DNA from: Undibacterium sp. 5I1
GTDB taxonomy: Bacteria > Pseudomonadota > Gammaproteobacteria > Burkholderiales > Burkholderiaceae_D
Length of the DNA stretch: 64,000 nt
Direction: 5' to 3'
Assembly: GCF_034314085.1 (NCBI RefSeq)
Contig: NZ_JAVIWI010000001.1
Location: forward strand, 1,302,001 to 1,366,000
Under the pieces are notes generated by a model. The model saw only the letters and a program-made list of their open reading frames with translations, was not told the origin of the DNA and ran no database searches. The position numbers and the translations under genes are program-made. Of this stretch, positions 37,504-45,698 are shown one piece after another. How positions within the stretch are numbered: the stretch's first letter is position 1; every line of letters begins with the position of its first letter.

Positions 37504-38331
37504 ATGAATGCAGTCAACAAACCCTACACTGAACAAGCTAAAAAACAATCTGGCGCAATAACTAAGTCGTCAACGGAGGCAAAAATCGCCCTCATCACTG
37601 GCGGTAGTCGTGGCCTTGGCAAAAGTGCTGCCATAAAACTGGCGCAACAAGGCGTTGATATCATCCTCACTTATCAAAGCAAGCAAGCGGATGCTTTAGA
37701 CGTCGTCGCACAGATGAAGGCAATGGGTCGTAATGCTGCGGCGTTGCAGTTGGATGTGGGTAACGCATCGACTTTTGCTGCATTCGCAAGCCAAGTTTCG
37801 CAGATATTAGAGCGGCAATGGCAGCGTCAGCAGTTTGATTTTTTGCTTAACAATGCTGGCGTTGGCTCGCACGCGGCGATTGCGGAAACGACCGAAGCGC
37901 AATTCGACAATCTGGTCAACATCCACTTTAAAGGCGTATTTTTCTTGACCCAACATTTGTTACCCTTGATCGCAGATCACGGACGCATACTCAATGTATC
38001 AACTGGTTTGACCAGATTCGCACTTCCTGGCTACGCGGCTTATGCGTCGATGAAGGGTGCTATTGAAGTATTGACGAAATATCTAGCAAAAGAGCTGGGA
38101 CCTCGAGGGATTACTGTCAATGTCATCGCTCCAGGCGCGATTGAAACTGATTTTGGTGGCGGTGCAGTGAGAGATAATGCACAGCTCAATAGCTTTGTCG
38201 CAAGTCAAACTGCCCTCGGAAGAGTAGGGCTTCCAGATGACATCGGTGGTGCAATCGCTGCTATTTTGTCCGAGAACAGTGGCTGGATAAACGCGCAGAG
38301 AATTGAAGCGTCCGGTGGGATGTTTTTATAA
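37504..38331 (+). CDS. SDR family oxidoreductase
   Basis: A 275-residue short-chain dehydrogenase. The NAD(P)-binding motif TGGSRGLGKS is near residues 31-40, NNAGVGSHA near 115, and the catalytic YASMK near 180-184, followed by PGAIETDFGGG. The start at 37504 has GGAGA 6 bases upstream; ATG at 37501 is possible. The N-terminal 25 residues before the Rossmann fold are slightly longer than usual. Reaction unknown; many such enzymes reduce 3-oxoacyl or quinone-like substrates. Paired with the divergent LysR regulator. Confidence 0.92.
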   Translation: MNAVNKPYTEQAKKQSGAITKSSTEAKIALITGGSRGLGKSAAIKLAQQGVDIILTYQSKQADALDVVAQMKAMGRNAAALQLDVGNASTFAAFASQVSQILERQWQRQQFDFLLNNAGVGSHAAIAETTEAQFDNLVNIHFKGVFFLTQHLLPLIADHGRILNVSTGLTRFALPGYAAYASMKGAIEVLTKYLAKELGPRGITVNVIAPGAIETDFGGGAVRDNAQLNSFVASQTALGRVGLPDDIGGAIAAILSENSGWINAQRIEASGGMFL

Positions 38332-38392
38332 TTATTCGCTCTTTGCTTAATGCAAGAATGCAGCACTAATTAGCGGTTATCTGAAAGCGTAT

Positions 38393-38429
38393 ATTGGCTT
38401 GTTTATTACTTGAAAATGAACAAGCCAAT
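38393..38429. terminator. Hairpin between convergent genes
   Basis: ATTGGCTTGTT (38393-38403) pairs perfectly with AACAAGCCAAT (38419-38429), with a 15-base loop. It lies between the plus-strand SDR gene and the minus-strand DUF1579-like gene, as a shared terminator would. There is no T-run. Confidence 0.55.
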
Positions 38430-38541
38430 TCCGTAAAATAGGGATAGAGACAACACAAAGAGATTCATTTTTAGCGTTCGCTGTCTATGAAATCGGCGCT
38501 ATATTAAGTCTGATATCGCCGCGCATCACAGCGCAAAGATT

Positions 38542-39030
38542 TTAAACTTCACGGCTAAAATGCATCACCCAATTGGTTTCCCAAGTCGCGCCTTCGTCGT
38601 CAGAAAAAGCCTGCTCCCAGCGAGGCATATCCGGCGCGGATTGTGTCCACAAAAATCGAACTAAAATTGTTTTGTCGTTAAAACTATCGGTGGCGTAAAA
38701 CGTACCGACGCCATTGTCGAATTGCCCTACCATCGGGGTGTCCAATTTGCCTGGATGACGTCCATCTAACCACCATATTGACCACAATCCACTTGCAGGG
38801 TCATATGAACGTATGGTTGCAGCACGATAGGTCCCATCTGGTAGCAGGAGCATATTGTCGTCAAAATTACCGTGGCCGCCCAGAATTTTCTGAGTAATTG
38901 TCGTGCCAGCAAACTCAATCCATTCGTCATTGTTTGAAAGTCGTTCTTTTAGACGCTGGTGCTTTACTGTCCAGCGGCCGATAAAGAAGTCGAAATCGGA
39001 TGCCGTCGACATCTTCGTGGAGGTTTTCAT
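38542..39030 (-). CDS. DUF1579-like protein
   Basis: A 162-residue protein with no signal peptide; the start MKTSTKMSTASDFDFFIGRW is used because the family motif FDFFIGRWTVKHQR begins near residue 13. FIGxW near the N-terminus, followed by strand-rich sequence with conserved tryptophans (ASGLWSIWWLDGRHPG), fits DUF1579/SnoaL-neighbour proteins described as small lipocalin-like beta barrels of unknown role. It is divergent from a WYL regulator, so it may be that regulator's target. Confidence 0.72.
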   Translation of the reverse strand: MKTSTKMSTASDFDFFIGRWTVKHQRLKERLSNNDEWIEFAGTTITQKILGGHGNFDDNMLLLPDGTYRAATIRSYDPASGLWSIWWLDGRHPGKLDTPMVGQFDNGVGTFYATDSFNDKTILVRFLWTQSAPDMPRWEQAFSDDEGATWETNWVMHFSREV

Positions 39031-39150
39031 TTTGTTCCAATCATTAATGTATGTTCCGCGAGGGATAATTTGGTGATAAAACGATAGAATATCGATCATA
39101 TAGGACAATTTAAGGCCTATTAAATATTCTCATCTTTCTGAAATTTATCT

Positions 39151-40095
39151 ATGGCACAAGCCGCAACTCGCGTACTCGCGGTATTGGAATTGCTTCAAAC
39201 GCACAGACAATTAAGCGGCGCTGAGCTTGCTGAGAGGCTCGGATTAGACCGACGTACTCTGCGGCGTTACATCGTGACGTTAGAAGAAATCGGTATTCCG
39301 ATCATGGCCGAGCGTGGGCGATATGGCGGCTATTCGCTAATGCCAGGCTACAAGCTACCACCGATGATGTTTACGGATGATGAAGCGCTGGCCTTAGCAT
39401 TGGGATTGCTAGCCGCACGCAATTTAGGCTTCTCAAAGGCGGCTCCTGCCGTTGAGAGTGCCAAAGCGAAATTAGAACGAATCATGCCTGCTAGACTGCA
39501 ACAACGATTGAAAGCAATTGATGAAGCAGTTCAACTTGATTTGGCACATGTTACCGCGCCAGATGACAATGCCGTACTGGTGACGTTGAGCGCTGCCACG
39601 ATGTCGCAACAACGCGTTTATATACGGTATTGTTCAGCACAAGCCCATCAAAGTGAACGGAACTTTGATCCGTATGGTTTGGTTTTCTATTTGGGTAATT
39701 GGTATGTGGTCGGACTGTGTCATTTGCGTGCCGGAATAAGGACATTTAGACTTGACCGTATCAAGACCATAAAGCTGTTGAGTGAATGCTTTCGACGGCC
39801 TGTTGAGTTCAACGCGCTGACACATTTGCGCGAATCAGTCGCAACTATCCCACGTTCATTCTCGAATACAGTCTTACTGAAAACTGACTTAAAAACTGCT
39901 CGAGGCCATTTATTTGATGCGATCGGATTGTTAGCGCAAACTGATTCAGGCGTAATGCTGTACAACCAGTCCGACGATTTAACTTGGTTCGCTCGGCAAC
40001 TTGTCTCGTTACCTTTTGATTGGGAAGTACAAAGCCCGTCAGAGCTGCGGGATACAGTTGTCACGTTGGCAAAACAGATTTTGCAATCTGTTTAG
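39151..40095 (+). CDS. YafY-like helix-turn-helix WYL regulator
   Basis: A 314-residue regulator. The N-terminal HTH (about 1-60) shows RVLAVLELLQTHRQLSGAEL and LGLDRRTLRRYIVTLEE. Next is a linker, GGYSLMPGYKLPPMMFTDDE, typical of YafY-like proteins, and a WYL domain (about 150-230) with NFDPYGLVFYLGNWYVVGLC and the arginine-rich TFRLDRIKTIK. WYL proteins sense nucleotides or other ligands in several systems. It is divergent from the DUF1579-like gene with a 120-bp gap. Confidence 0.9.
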   Translation: MAQAATRVLAVLELLQTHRQLSGAELAERLGLDRRTLRRYIVTLEEIGIPIMAERGRYGGYSLMPGYKLPPMMFTDDEALALALGLLAARNLGFSKAAPAVESAKAKLERIMPARLQQRLKAIDEAVQLDLAHVTAPDDNAVLVTLSAATMSQQRVYIRYCSAQAHQSERNFDPYGLVFYLGNWYVVGLCHLRAGIRTFRLDRIKTIKLLSECFRRPVEFNALTHLRESVATIPRSFSNTVLLKTDLKTARGHLFDAIGLLAQTDSGVMLYNQSDDLTWFARQLVSLPFDWEVQSPSELRDTVVTLAKQILQSV

Positions 40096-40212
40096 TTCTT
40101 TGTAGACTAACAGCGACCAAATCATTCCAGTTAGCTTGTGCTGGCTCAATGTATTTTCTGGTTTCCAAAAGATCGAGATCATTCGCGTCAATGCGAGAGA
40201 ATGTGGAAACTT

Positions 40213-40602
40213 TTAATGACACCACCGGTGCGCCAATATATAAGTAATTAAGACGCTGACCGTCGACAAGAAAATACTAAATATAAATTCGCGTAAATGT
40301 ATTGGCCGGTTTTTTCGGCGATTTTCGGCGAAGTTGATTAATTCACCGATGACTAGTATGCAGCTAAATGTCGAGATAAATATACATAGGATCATCGACA
40401 AAGCTTCAGTGTCGGTTAAGTTGCAGCAGTGCGTGATAGAGAGATTGGCGATTTTAAATGTTTTGTCGAATCCAAATAACTCGAATAAACCGGCAGTAAT
40501 CGTGATCGTGACGACGACCAAGGGAATGAACCAGGTCAGAAAATATTTGTCCCGGACGGCATCGTTGATTGCTTTGATACATCCAAGGACATACGCAATC
40601 AT
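40213..40602 (-). CDS. Small membrane protein of unknown function
   Basis: A 129-residue protein with three clear hydrophobic segments (FLTWFIPLVVVTITITAGLF, SMILCIFISTFSCILVIG and FIFSIFLSTVSVLITYILA) and a basic loop ENRRKNRPIHLRE. GAGG precedes the start. I recognise no family. Reading on the minus strand gives a plausible membrane protein and the plus-strand frames are poor. It lies between the convergent-looking end of the WYL gene and the EamA gene; the short gap before it holds a 54-codon unannotated frame (see findings). Confidence 0.55.
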   Translation of the reverse strand: MIAYVLGCIKAINDAVRDKYFLTWFIPLVVVTITITAGLFELFGFDKTFKIANLSITHCCNLTDTEALSMILCIFISTFSCILVIGELINFAENRRKNRPIHLREFIFSIFLSTVSVLITYILAHRWCH

Positions 40603-40768
40603 GAGAGCCTCTTGTTGGATTGATCTACGGAGCGATTAAAGTGGAAGTGAGTTTTAAACAGGTGGAGTCCAAATACAGAATGACGTGCCAAGATTCGATA
40701 CATGTTCACCGAAATTTACTCATGACAAAATTTTCAGGACACCTAATTTGTATCCTAACAGTAATTTT

Positions 40769-41677
40769 ATGAAAAATAATAGTGCTCGGGCCATTCTTGC
40801 CCTCCATCTCTCGGTACTGTTGTTTGGCAGTGCAGGCGTTTTGGGTAAAGCTCTGGCTGCGACATCCTTGGTATTGGTTTTTGGACGTACTTTATTTGCT
40901 GCCTTAAGCTTGCTGCCGATATTGTTGATGCAGAGACAATTGTCTTTGTGTGGAGTGCCTAAAACAGTGATCTTATGCGGACTATTGCTCGCGGTACATT
41001 GGCTGAGTTTTTTTGCTTCACTGAAGGTGGCTCCAGTCGCTTTTGGTTTGATTGGCTTTGCAAGTTTTCCCTTATTCGTGGCTTGGTTGGAGCCTTGGTG
41101 GTTTAAGGAGAAACGGCTTGGACGTGATTGGATCGCGGCGTTAGCGGTGGTAATCGGTATGGCGGTAATGGTGAGCGACGCTGGACTGTCTGCAGATGGT
41201 TTGGCTTTACATGGCGACGCGGTACTTGGTTTGTTGTTGGGTGTGATGTCGGGTTTGAGCTTCGCCTTATTAGCACTGGCGAATCGGTGGCAGGGCGAGG
41301 CGATTCCGCCATTTAAGCTGGCCTTTTTACAAAACAGCGTCGCATGTCTAAGTCTGCTGCCAATGGTGATTTTTTACGATGCTGTTACCCATATCTCGCT
41401 TGAAGTATGGTGGGGATTGGTTTTGCTCGGCGTGGTGTTTACAGCCTTGTCACACGGTCTGTTTATGTTTAGCTTGCGTCACGTCTCGGCCCGGTTTGCA
41501 AGTCTATTGACTTCGCTAGAACCAGTGTATGGAATTGCACTGGCGTTTTTTATCTTGAATGAAGTGCCGTCAGTTAGGACGATGGTCGGTTGTCTGATCG
41601 TGTTGCTGGCGACGACGGTGGCAACTTATTGGCATTCTCGGGTAGACTTTTTCGAAGTGAATAAGAAGGAGATTTAA
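40769..41677 (+). CDS. EamA family transporter (DMT superfamily)
   Basis: A 302-residue inner-membrane protein with ten predicted helices in two EamA repeats: an N-terminal ILALHLSVLLFGSAGVLGK and a second repeat with EPVYGIALAFFILNEVPS near residue 265, the segment conserved at the ninth helix. The ATG at 40769 gives a normal N-terminus; a longer in-frame start at 40685 adds an unlikely soluble segment. Exporters of amino acids or metabolites are common in the family; substrate unknown. The stop overlaps the left end of a dispersed repeat. Confidence 0.9.
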   Translation: MKNNSARAILALHLSVLLFGSAGVLGKALAATSLVLVFGRTLFAALSLLPILLMQRQLSLCGVPKTVILCGLLLAVHWLSFFASLKVAPVAFGLIGFASFPLFVAWLEPWWFKEKRLGRDWIAALAVVIGMAVMVSDAGLSADGLALHGDAVLGLLLGVMSGLSFALLALANRWQGEAIPPFKLAFLQNSVACLSLLPMVIFYDAVTHISLEVWWGLVLLGVVFTALSHGLFMFSLRHVSARFASLLTSLEPVYGIALAFFILNEVPSVRTMVGCLIVLLATTVATYWHSRVDFFEVNKKEI

Positions 41678-41761
41678 TATACTCCCCCATTCAATATTAA
41701 AAATATTAGCTATAGTCCAAGTATCTATTGGACTACTTATATATACGTGGTAGGAGTATAT
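41677..41761. repeat. Dispersed ~80-bp palindromic repeat, copy 3 of 5
   Basis: ATATACTCC (41677-41685) pairs with GGAGTATAT (41753-41761), with CCCCC inside the left end. The central dyad TAGTCCAA (41713-41720) / TTGGACTA (41728-41735) is the best preserved of all five. Its left edge is the last base of the EamA stop codon. Confidence 0.87.
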
Positions 41762-41827
41762 ATTTTCCTATTGCGTAGTTTGGATGCTGATTAATCGAGA
41801 TTTCCATTATGCACATCAGCGGATCTA

Positions 41828-41958
41828 TTTGAGTGCTGACGGCGTATTTCGCTCATTTTTGAGGTCCTTCGTTGCTCATGGCTGTCCATGAGCGTCTTAT
41901 TGACAACAAGCGCGCATCAGAACTGCCGCGAGAGTGCATCCGTCAACATCTCAAATCC
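41828..41958. repeat. Imperfect long palindrome with internal hairpin
   Basis: ATTTGAGTGCTGACGG near 41828 matches the inverse of CCGTCAACATCTCAAAT near 41942-41958 with one gap. Inside, GCTCATGG (41874-41881) and CCATGAGC (41886-41893) form a hairpin with a 4-base loop. The layout (inverted ends plus central hairpin) resembles the element at 36290-36411, although the sequences differ. Confidence 0.55.
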
Positions 41959-41976
41959 TAATAGAAATTTTCGGCT

Positions 41977-42018
41977 AAAAAAAAGCGTGTCGCTCTAAGT
42001 AGAGCCGACACGCTTTTT
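41977..42018. terminator. Rho-independent terminator
   Basis: AAAAGCGTGTCG (41981-41992) pairs with CGACACGCTTTT (42006-42017), with CTCT/AGAG continuing the stem. A-run and T-run flank it. It lies after the minus-strand acyl-CoA dehydrogenase gene. Confidence 0.9.
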
Positions 42019-42051
42019 GGATTATGCCTTACGGTCTGATCAGATGATTAA

Positions 42052-43314
42052 TTACGAACGGGTGATAGGCAAGCTCAATTCTTCGCCGGGCAACGACATA
42101 TGTTTTGCCAGTTCTAATTTAGCGATGGCATTGCGGTGCACTTCATCTGGACCGTCGGCCAGACGCAAGGTACGGTTGCCTGCCCATTGTGCTGCCAATG
42201 GGAAGTCGCCCGATACGCCGCCTGCGCCGTGCGCCTGAATTGCCCAGTCCAGTACCTGTTGAGTCACATTCGGCGCTAATACTTTGATCATGGCGATTTC
42301 TGCCTGGGCAAACTTATTACCGACGGTATCCATCAGGTACGCTGCTTTCATCGTCAACAAACGTGCTGTATCGATCTGAATACGGGATTCTGCTATCCGC
42401 TCACGCCAGATACTTTGCTCCGAGACTTTTTTACCAAAAGCGACCCTGCTGTTCAGACGTTTGCACATGAGTTCCAATGCGCGTTCTGCGACGCCGATGG
42501 CGCGCATACAGTGGTGGATACGACCAGGGCCAAGACGACCTTGAGCGATTTCAAAACCACGACCTTCACCCAACAATAAATTGGATGCTGGCACGCGTAC
42601 GTTTTCAAACAAAATTTCGCAGTGGCCATGGGGCGCATCGTCATAACCAAAAACCGGCAGAGGACGTACTACAGTAATGCCAGGTGTTTTGGCATCAACC
42701 AGTATCATCGATTGTTGTGAATGACGTGCCGCATTGAAGTCAGTTTTGCCCATCAAAATGTACACGGAGCAGCGTGGATCGCCCGCGCCAGAGATCCACC
42801 ATTTATGACCATTGATCACATAATGATCGCCATCCCGGTCGATGCGAGTTTCAATATTAGTGGCGTCGGATGAGGCGACGCCAGGTTCTGTCATGGCGAA
42901 CGCGGAGCGGATTTCACCTCGCAGCAAAGGCTCTAGCCATTGTTTTTTATGTTCTTCGGAGCCATAGCGTTCAATGGTTTCCATATTGCCGGTATCGGGA
43001 GCAGAGCAATTGAATACTTCCGGCGCCCAACTGACTTTACCCATGATTTCGCACAACGGTGCGTAATCCAGATTGGATAAACCTTCTGGCGCACGTGCCG
43101 ATTTTGGCAAGAACAGATTCCACAAACCTTGCTCACGTGCTTTTGGCTTGAGGTCTTCAATGATTTTAGTAGCAATCCAGCGATTGCCTTTTTCTGTGCC
43201 GTTGCGGTCGATTTCTTCTTTGTAGGCTTTCTCGTTCGGATAGATATGCTGATCCATGAACTTGAGTAATTTACTTTGTAGTTCCTTGCAACGGTCTGAG
43301 TATTCAAATTCCAT
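42052..43314 (-). CDS. Acyl-CoA dehydrogenase (ACAD10/11-like group)
   Basis: A 420-residue acyl-CoA dehydrogenase. FAD-binding segments are [20 protein letters not shown] and [20 protein letters not shown]; the C-terminus has [20 protein letters not shown] and [20 protein letters not shown]. The [10 protein letters not shown] ending and length around 415-420 match the dehydrogenase half of ACAD10/11. The phosphotransferase gene upstream encodes the other half. Together they may act on 4-hydroxyacyl-CoA; direct evidence is lacking. 116 bp separate the two genes. Confidence 0.92.
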   Translation of the reverse strand: MEFEYSDRCKELQSKLLKFMDQHIYPNEKAYKEEIDRNGTEKGNRWIATKIIEDLKPKAREQGLWNLFLPKSARAPEGLSNLDYAPLCEIMGKVSWAPEVFNCSAPDTGNMETIERYGSEEHKKQWLEPLLRGEIRSAFAMTEPGVASSDATNIETRIDRDGDHYVINGHKWWISGAGDPRCSVYILMGKTDFNAARHSQQSMILVDAKTPGITVVRPLPVFGYDDAPHGHCEILFENVRVPASNLLLGEGRGFEIAQGRLGPGRIHHCMRAIGVAERALELMCKRLNSRVAFGKKVSEQSIWRERIAESRIQIDTARLLTMKAAYLMDTVGNKFAQAEIAMIKVLAPNVTQQVLDWAIQAHGAGGVSGDFPLAAQWAGNRTLRLADGPDEVHRNAIAKLELAKHMSLPGEELSLPITRS

Positions 43315-43430
43315 GCTTGTCTCCTGATGGGTTTGTCTTGCTGTTATTGCTGCTATCGCTGTAACTGTGCTTTTGTTTTAACTGCTTGCGGTATTTTTAA
43401 GGCTAGTCAGAAATTGCGCGTTTGTGTTGA

Positions 43431-44498
43431 CTACTTATTGACGTAACTCCAACCTAATTCCGCCATTGGCCGTGCGGCTTCACCAGATTTTTTGGCTTGC
43501 GCGCTGGATGCTGTGCCATCGACATAGCGCTTCATAATGCCTTGCAAAATACCTGCCATGCGGAACATGTTATAGGCGAGATAGAAGCTGAAATCTTCCT
43601 GACGTATTGTTTTGCCAGTTCGTTCACAATATTTCGCGATATATTCTTGTTCGCTCGGAATACCTAGCGCTTGATGATCCAGACCTTTGGTACCCCGGAA
43701 CTGTCCGGCGGTAACATGCCAACTCATGCAGTGATAAGAGAAGTCTGCCAGCGGATGGCCGAGGGTAGATAATTCCCAATCCAATACCGCCAAAATACGG
43801 GGTTCAGTTTTGTGGAACATCATATTATCCAGACGATAATCGCCGTGAACGATGCTGGTGTCGTCGCCAGGCGGAATGTTATTTGGCAACCAAGCAATCA
43901 GGTTGTCCATTGCCTCAATTTTTTCGGTTTCTGACGCTTTGTATTGCTTGGTCCAGCGATCAATCTGGCGCGCAAAATAATTGCCTGGGCGGCCATAGTC
44001 TGACAAACCAATGGCGGCATAATCAATCGTATGCAATTGCGAGATAACGCGGTTCATCTCATCATAAATCTCGGCTCGTTGGGATGGCGTCATACCCGGC
44101 AAGGATTGATCCCATAGGACGCGGCCATCGACAAATTCCATGATATAAAAAGCGCGACCGATGACGTCTTCATCAGTACACAGTGCATATTGTTTAGCCG
44201 CGGGGAAACCCGCCTTATTCAAGGCATTCATTACCTTGAACTCGCGTTCAATTGCGTGTGCGGAGGGAAGTAATTTAGCGACCGGACCAGGTTTGGCGCG
44301 CATCACGTAGCGTTGATTTCCGGCGGTGATTTTGAAAGTAGGGTTCGACTGACCGCCTTTGAATTGCTCTACGGTCATTCCGTCTGCAGCTTTTGCATCA
44401 AAGCCTTCAACATGCTGGCGCATGTAATCAGCCAATGTAGCCACATCAAATTTTTGACGATCGGCGACGGGCATTGTGCCCATAAATTCTTCAAACAT
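43431..44498 (-). CDS. Phosphotransferase family protein (APH fold)
   Basis: A 355-residue aminoglycoside-phosphotransferase-fold protein. The start MFEEFMGTMPVADRQKF has AGGAG 6 bases upstream and is preferred to a longer frame to 44558. Kinase-like motifs are QFKGGQSNPTFKITAGNQRY (N-lobe), VMRAKPG, the catalytic VHGDYRLDNMMF near 213-224 and AVLDWELSTLGHPLAD near 235. In ACAD10/11 this domain phosphorylates 4-hydroxyacyl-CoA, which the dehydrogenase domain then processes. Antibiotic modification is unlikely from context. It precedes the ACAD gene in the same unit. Confidence 0.9.
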   Translation of the reverse strand: MFEEFMGTMPVADRQKFDVATLADYMRQHVEGFDAKAADGMTVEQFKGGQSNPTFKITAGNQRYVMRAKPGPVAKLLPSAHAIEREFKVMNALNKAGFPAAKQYALCTDEDVIGRAFYIMEFVDGRVLWDQSLPGMTPSQRAEIYDEMNRVISQLHTIDYAAIGLSDYGRPGNYFARQIDRWTKQYKASETEKIEAMDNLIAWLPNNIPPGDDTSIVHGDYRLDNMMFHKTEPRILAVLDWELSTLGHPLADFSYHCMSWHVTAGQFRGTKGLDHQALGIPSEQEYIAKYCERTGKTIRQEDFSFYLAYNMFRMAGILQGIMKRYVDGTASSAQAKKSGEAARPMAELGWSYVNK

Positions 44499-44720
44499 CT
44501 TGTCTCCTATTTCACTGCAGTTGAGTGTTTTTATTTTATGCGGACTGACGCCTGTCACTTTAGCTAAGGTAGTGCTCCTATCCTTGGGACGGCACAGTCG
44601 TCTTGACTGCGCTTTGCTGTAATGATTTTAAGTCAGTTCTATTTATAAAACTATTTTAGCTTAAAAAATCGTACGTCCGTACTATTTTTATTTTCTGGTC
44701 GACGAGAGCGAAAAAAATCC

Positions 44721-44746
44721 AAAAAAAACCCGGCTGAAAGACGGGC
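44721..44746 (-). terminator. Rho-independent terminator after serB
   Basis: On the minus strand AGCCCG and CGGGT form a stem around CCCG/CGGG with a loop, followed by a run of eight T (44721-44728). It lies 34 bp beyond the serB stop. Confidence 0.75.
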
Positions 44747-44779
44747 TGATCGAGATCACTGGCCTACTAGATTCTGGTT

Positions 44780-45652
44780 CTAATGAAAAGTATGCAGTAC
44801 ATTGAGCATGCCATCGAGTCCTACGAAGTTAAGCGCTACATCAGCTTGCGCTCTGACAACGGGTTTTGCCCGAAAGGCAACTGACATGCCTGAGATACTC
44901 ATCATTTTCAAATCATTGGCACCATCACCCATGACGATGACTTGATCGGTGGTGATACCCATTTCGGCGGCGACACGTTCTACTGTATTTTGTTTTTCTA
45001 TTGCGTCGACGATGCCACCTATGACCTTACCGGTCAGTTTGCCTTGATCAATTTCCAGCACGTTGGCATGGGTATAGTCCAGGTTCAAACGAGTCTTCAT
45101 GCGGTCGGTAAAGAAGGTAAATCCACCAGAGACCAGCAAGGTTTTTAAACCTGCTTGCTGTACCGTCTTCAGCATCTTTTCTGCGCCTGACGACAACTGT
45201 AAGCGCTCCTCATAGACTTTTTGCAACGCGCCTGCATCCAGACCTTTTAATAGAGCAACCCGACGCGTCAGGCTTTCTTGAAATTCAATTTCACCACGCA
45301 TGGCAGCTTCGGTTATTTCTGAGACTTGTGGTTTTAGCCCTTGCATATCAGCGATTTCGTCGATGCATTCAATCGTAATCAGGGTGGAATCCATATCCAT
45401 CGCGACCAGCTTAAAGTCGGCTAAGGTGCGAGATACATCGCTAAAAGTCACATCAAGATGCGCTGCCAGACAATCTGCTTCAATTTGCGCTTTCAGCACG
45501 TTAAGCTCTTTATCGCAGCGCAGATTGTCGAGGCGGACGGCATGCGTTCCAATCGCAAGAATGCGTTCTGCATGCGTGACGCTAGCGATATGCTTGATCA
45601 GCGCAAGATCACTTTTTAAAATTTGCCTTAAGCCTTGTATCGTTAAATGCAT
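44780..45652 (-). CDS. serB: Phosphoserine phosphatase
   Basis: A 290-residue HAD phosphatase removing phosphate from O-phospho-L-serine, the last step of serine synthesis. The nucleophile motif is VAMDMDSTLITIECIDE near residues 84-100 (two catalytic aspartates). LVSGGFTFFTDR near 180 is the second motif with the conserved serine, and VIMGDGANDLKMM-type sequence (VIVMGDGANDLKMM) gives the metal-binding aspartates near 250. The first about 80 residues hold a domain before the catalytic one. It follows mfd by 46 bp in the same orientation and likely shares its transcript. Length is normal for SerB. Confidence 0.95.
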   Translation of the reverse strand: MHLTIQGLRQILKSDLALIKHIASVTHAERILAIGTHAVRLDNLRCDKELNVLKAQIEADCLAAHLDVTFSDVSRTLADFKLVAMDMDSTLITIECIDEIADMQGLKPQVSEITEAAMRGEIEFQESLTRRVALLKGLDAGALQKVYEERLQLSSGAEKMLKTVQQAGLKTLLVSGGFTFFTDRMKTRLNLDYTHANVLEIDQGKLTGKVIGGIVDAIEKQNTVERVAAEMGITTDQVIVMGDGANDLKMMSISGMSVAFRAKPVVRAQADVALNFVGLDGMLNVLHTFH

Positions 45653-45698
45653 TTTTATTCTGAATTGATATGGATGGATTTTGGTTTATATTTTTAGC

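Noticed and set aside
41828..41958. Same family as the palindrome at 36290-36411
   Set aside because: The overall layout is alike (inverted ends plus a central hairpin), but the sequences do not align beyond a few bases, so family membership is not claimed.
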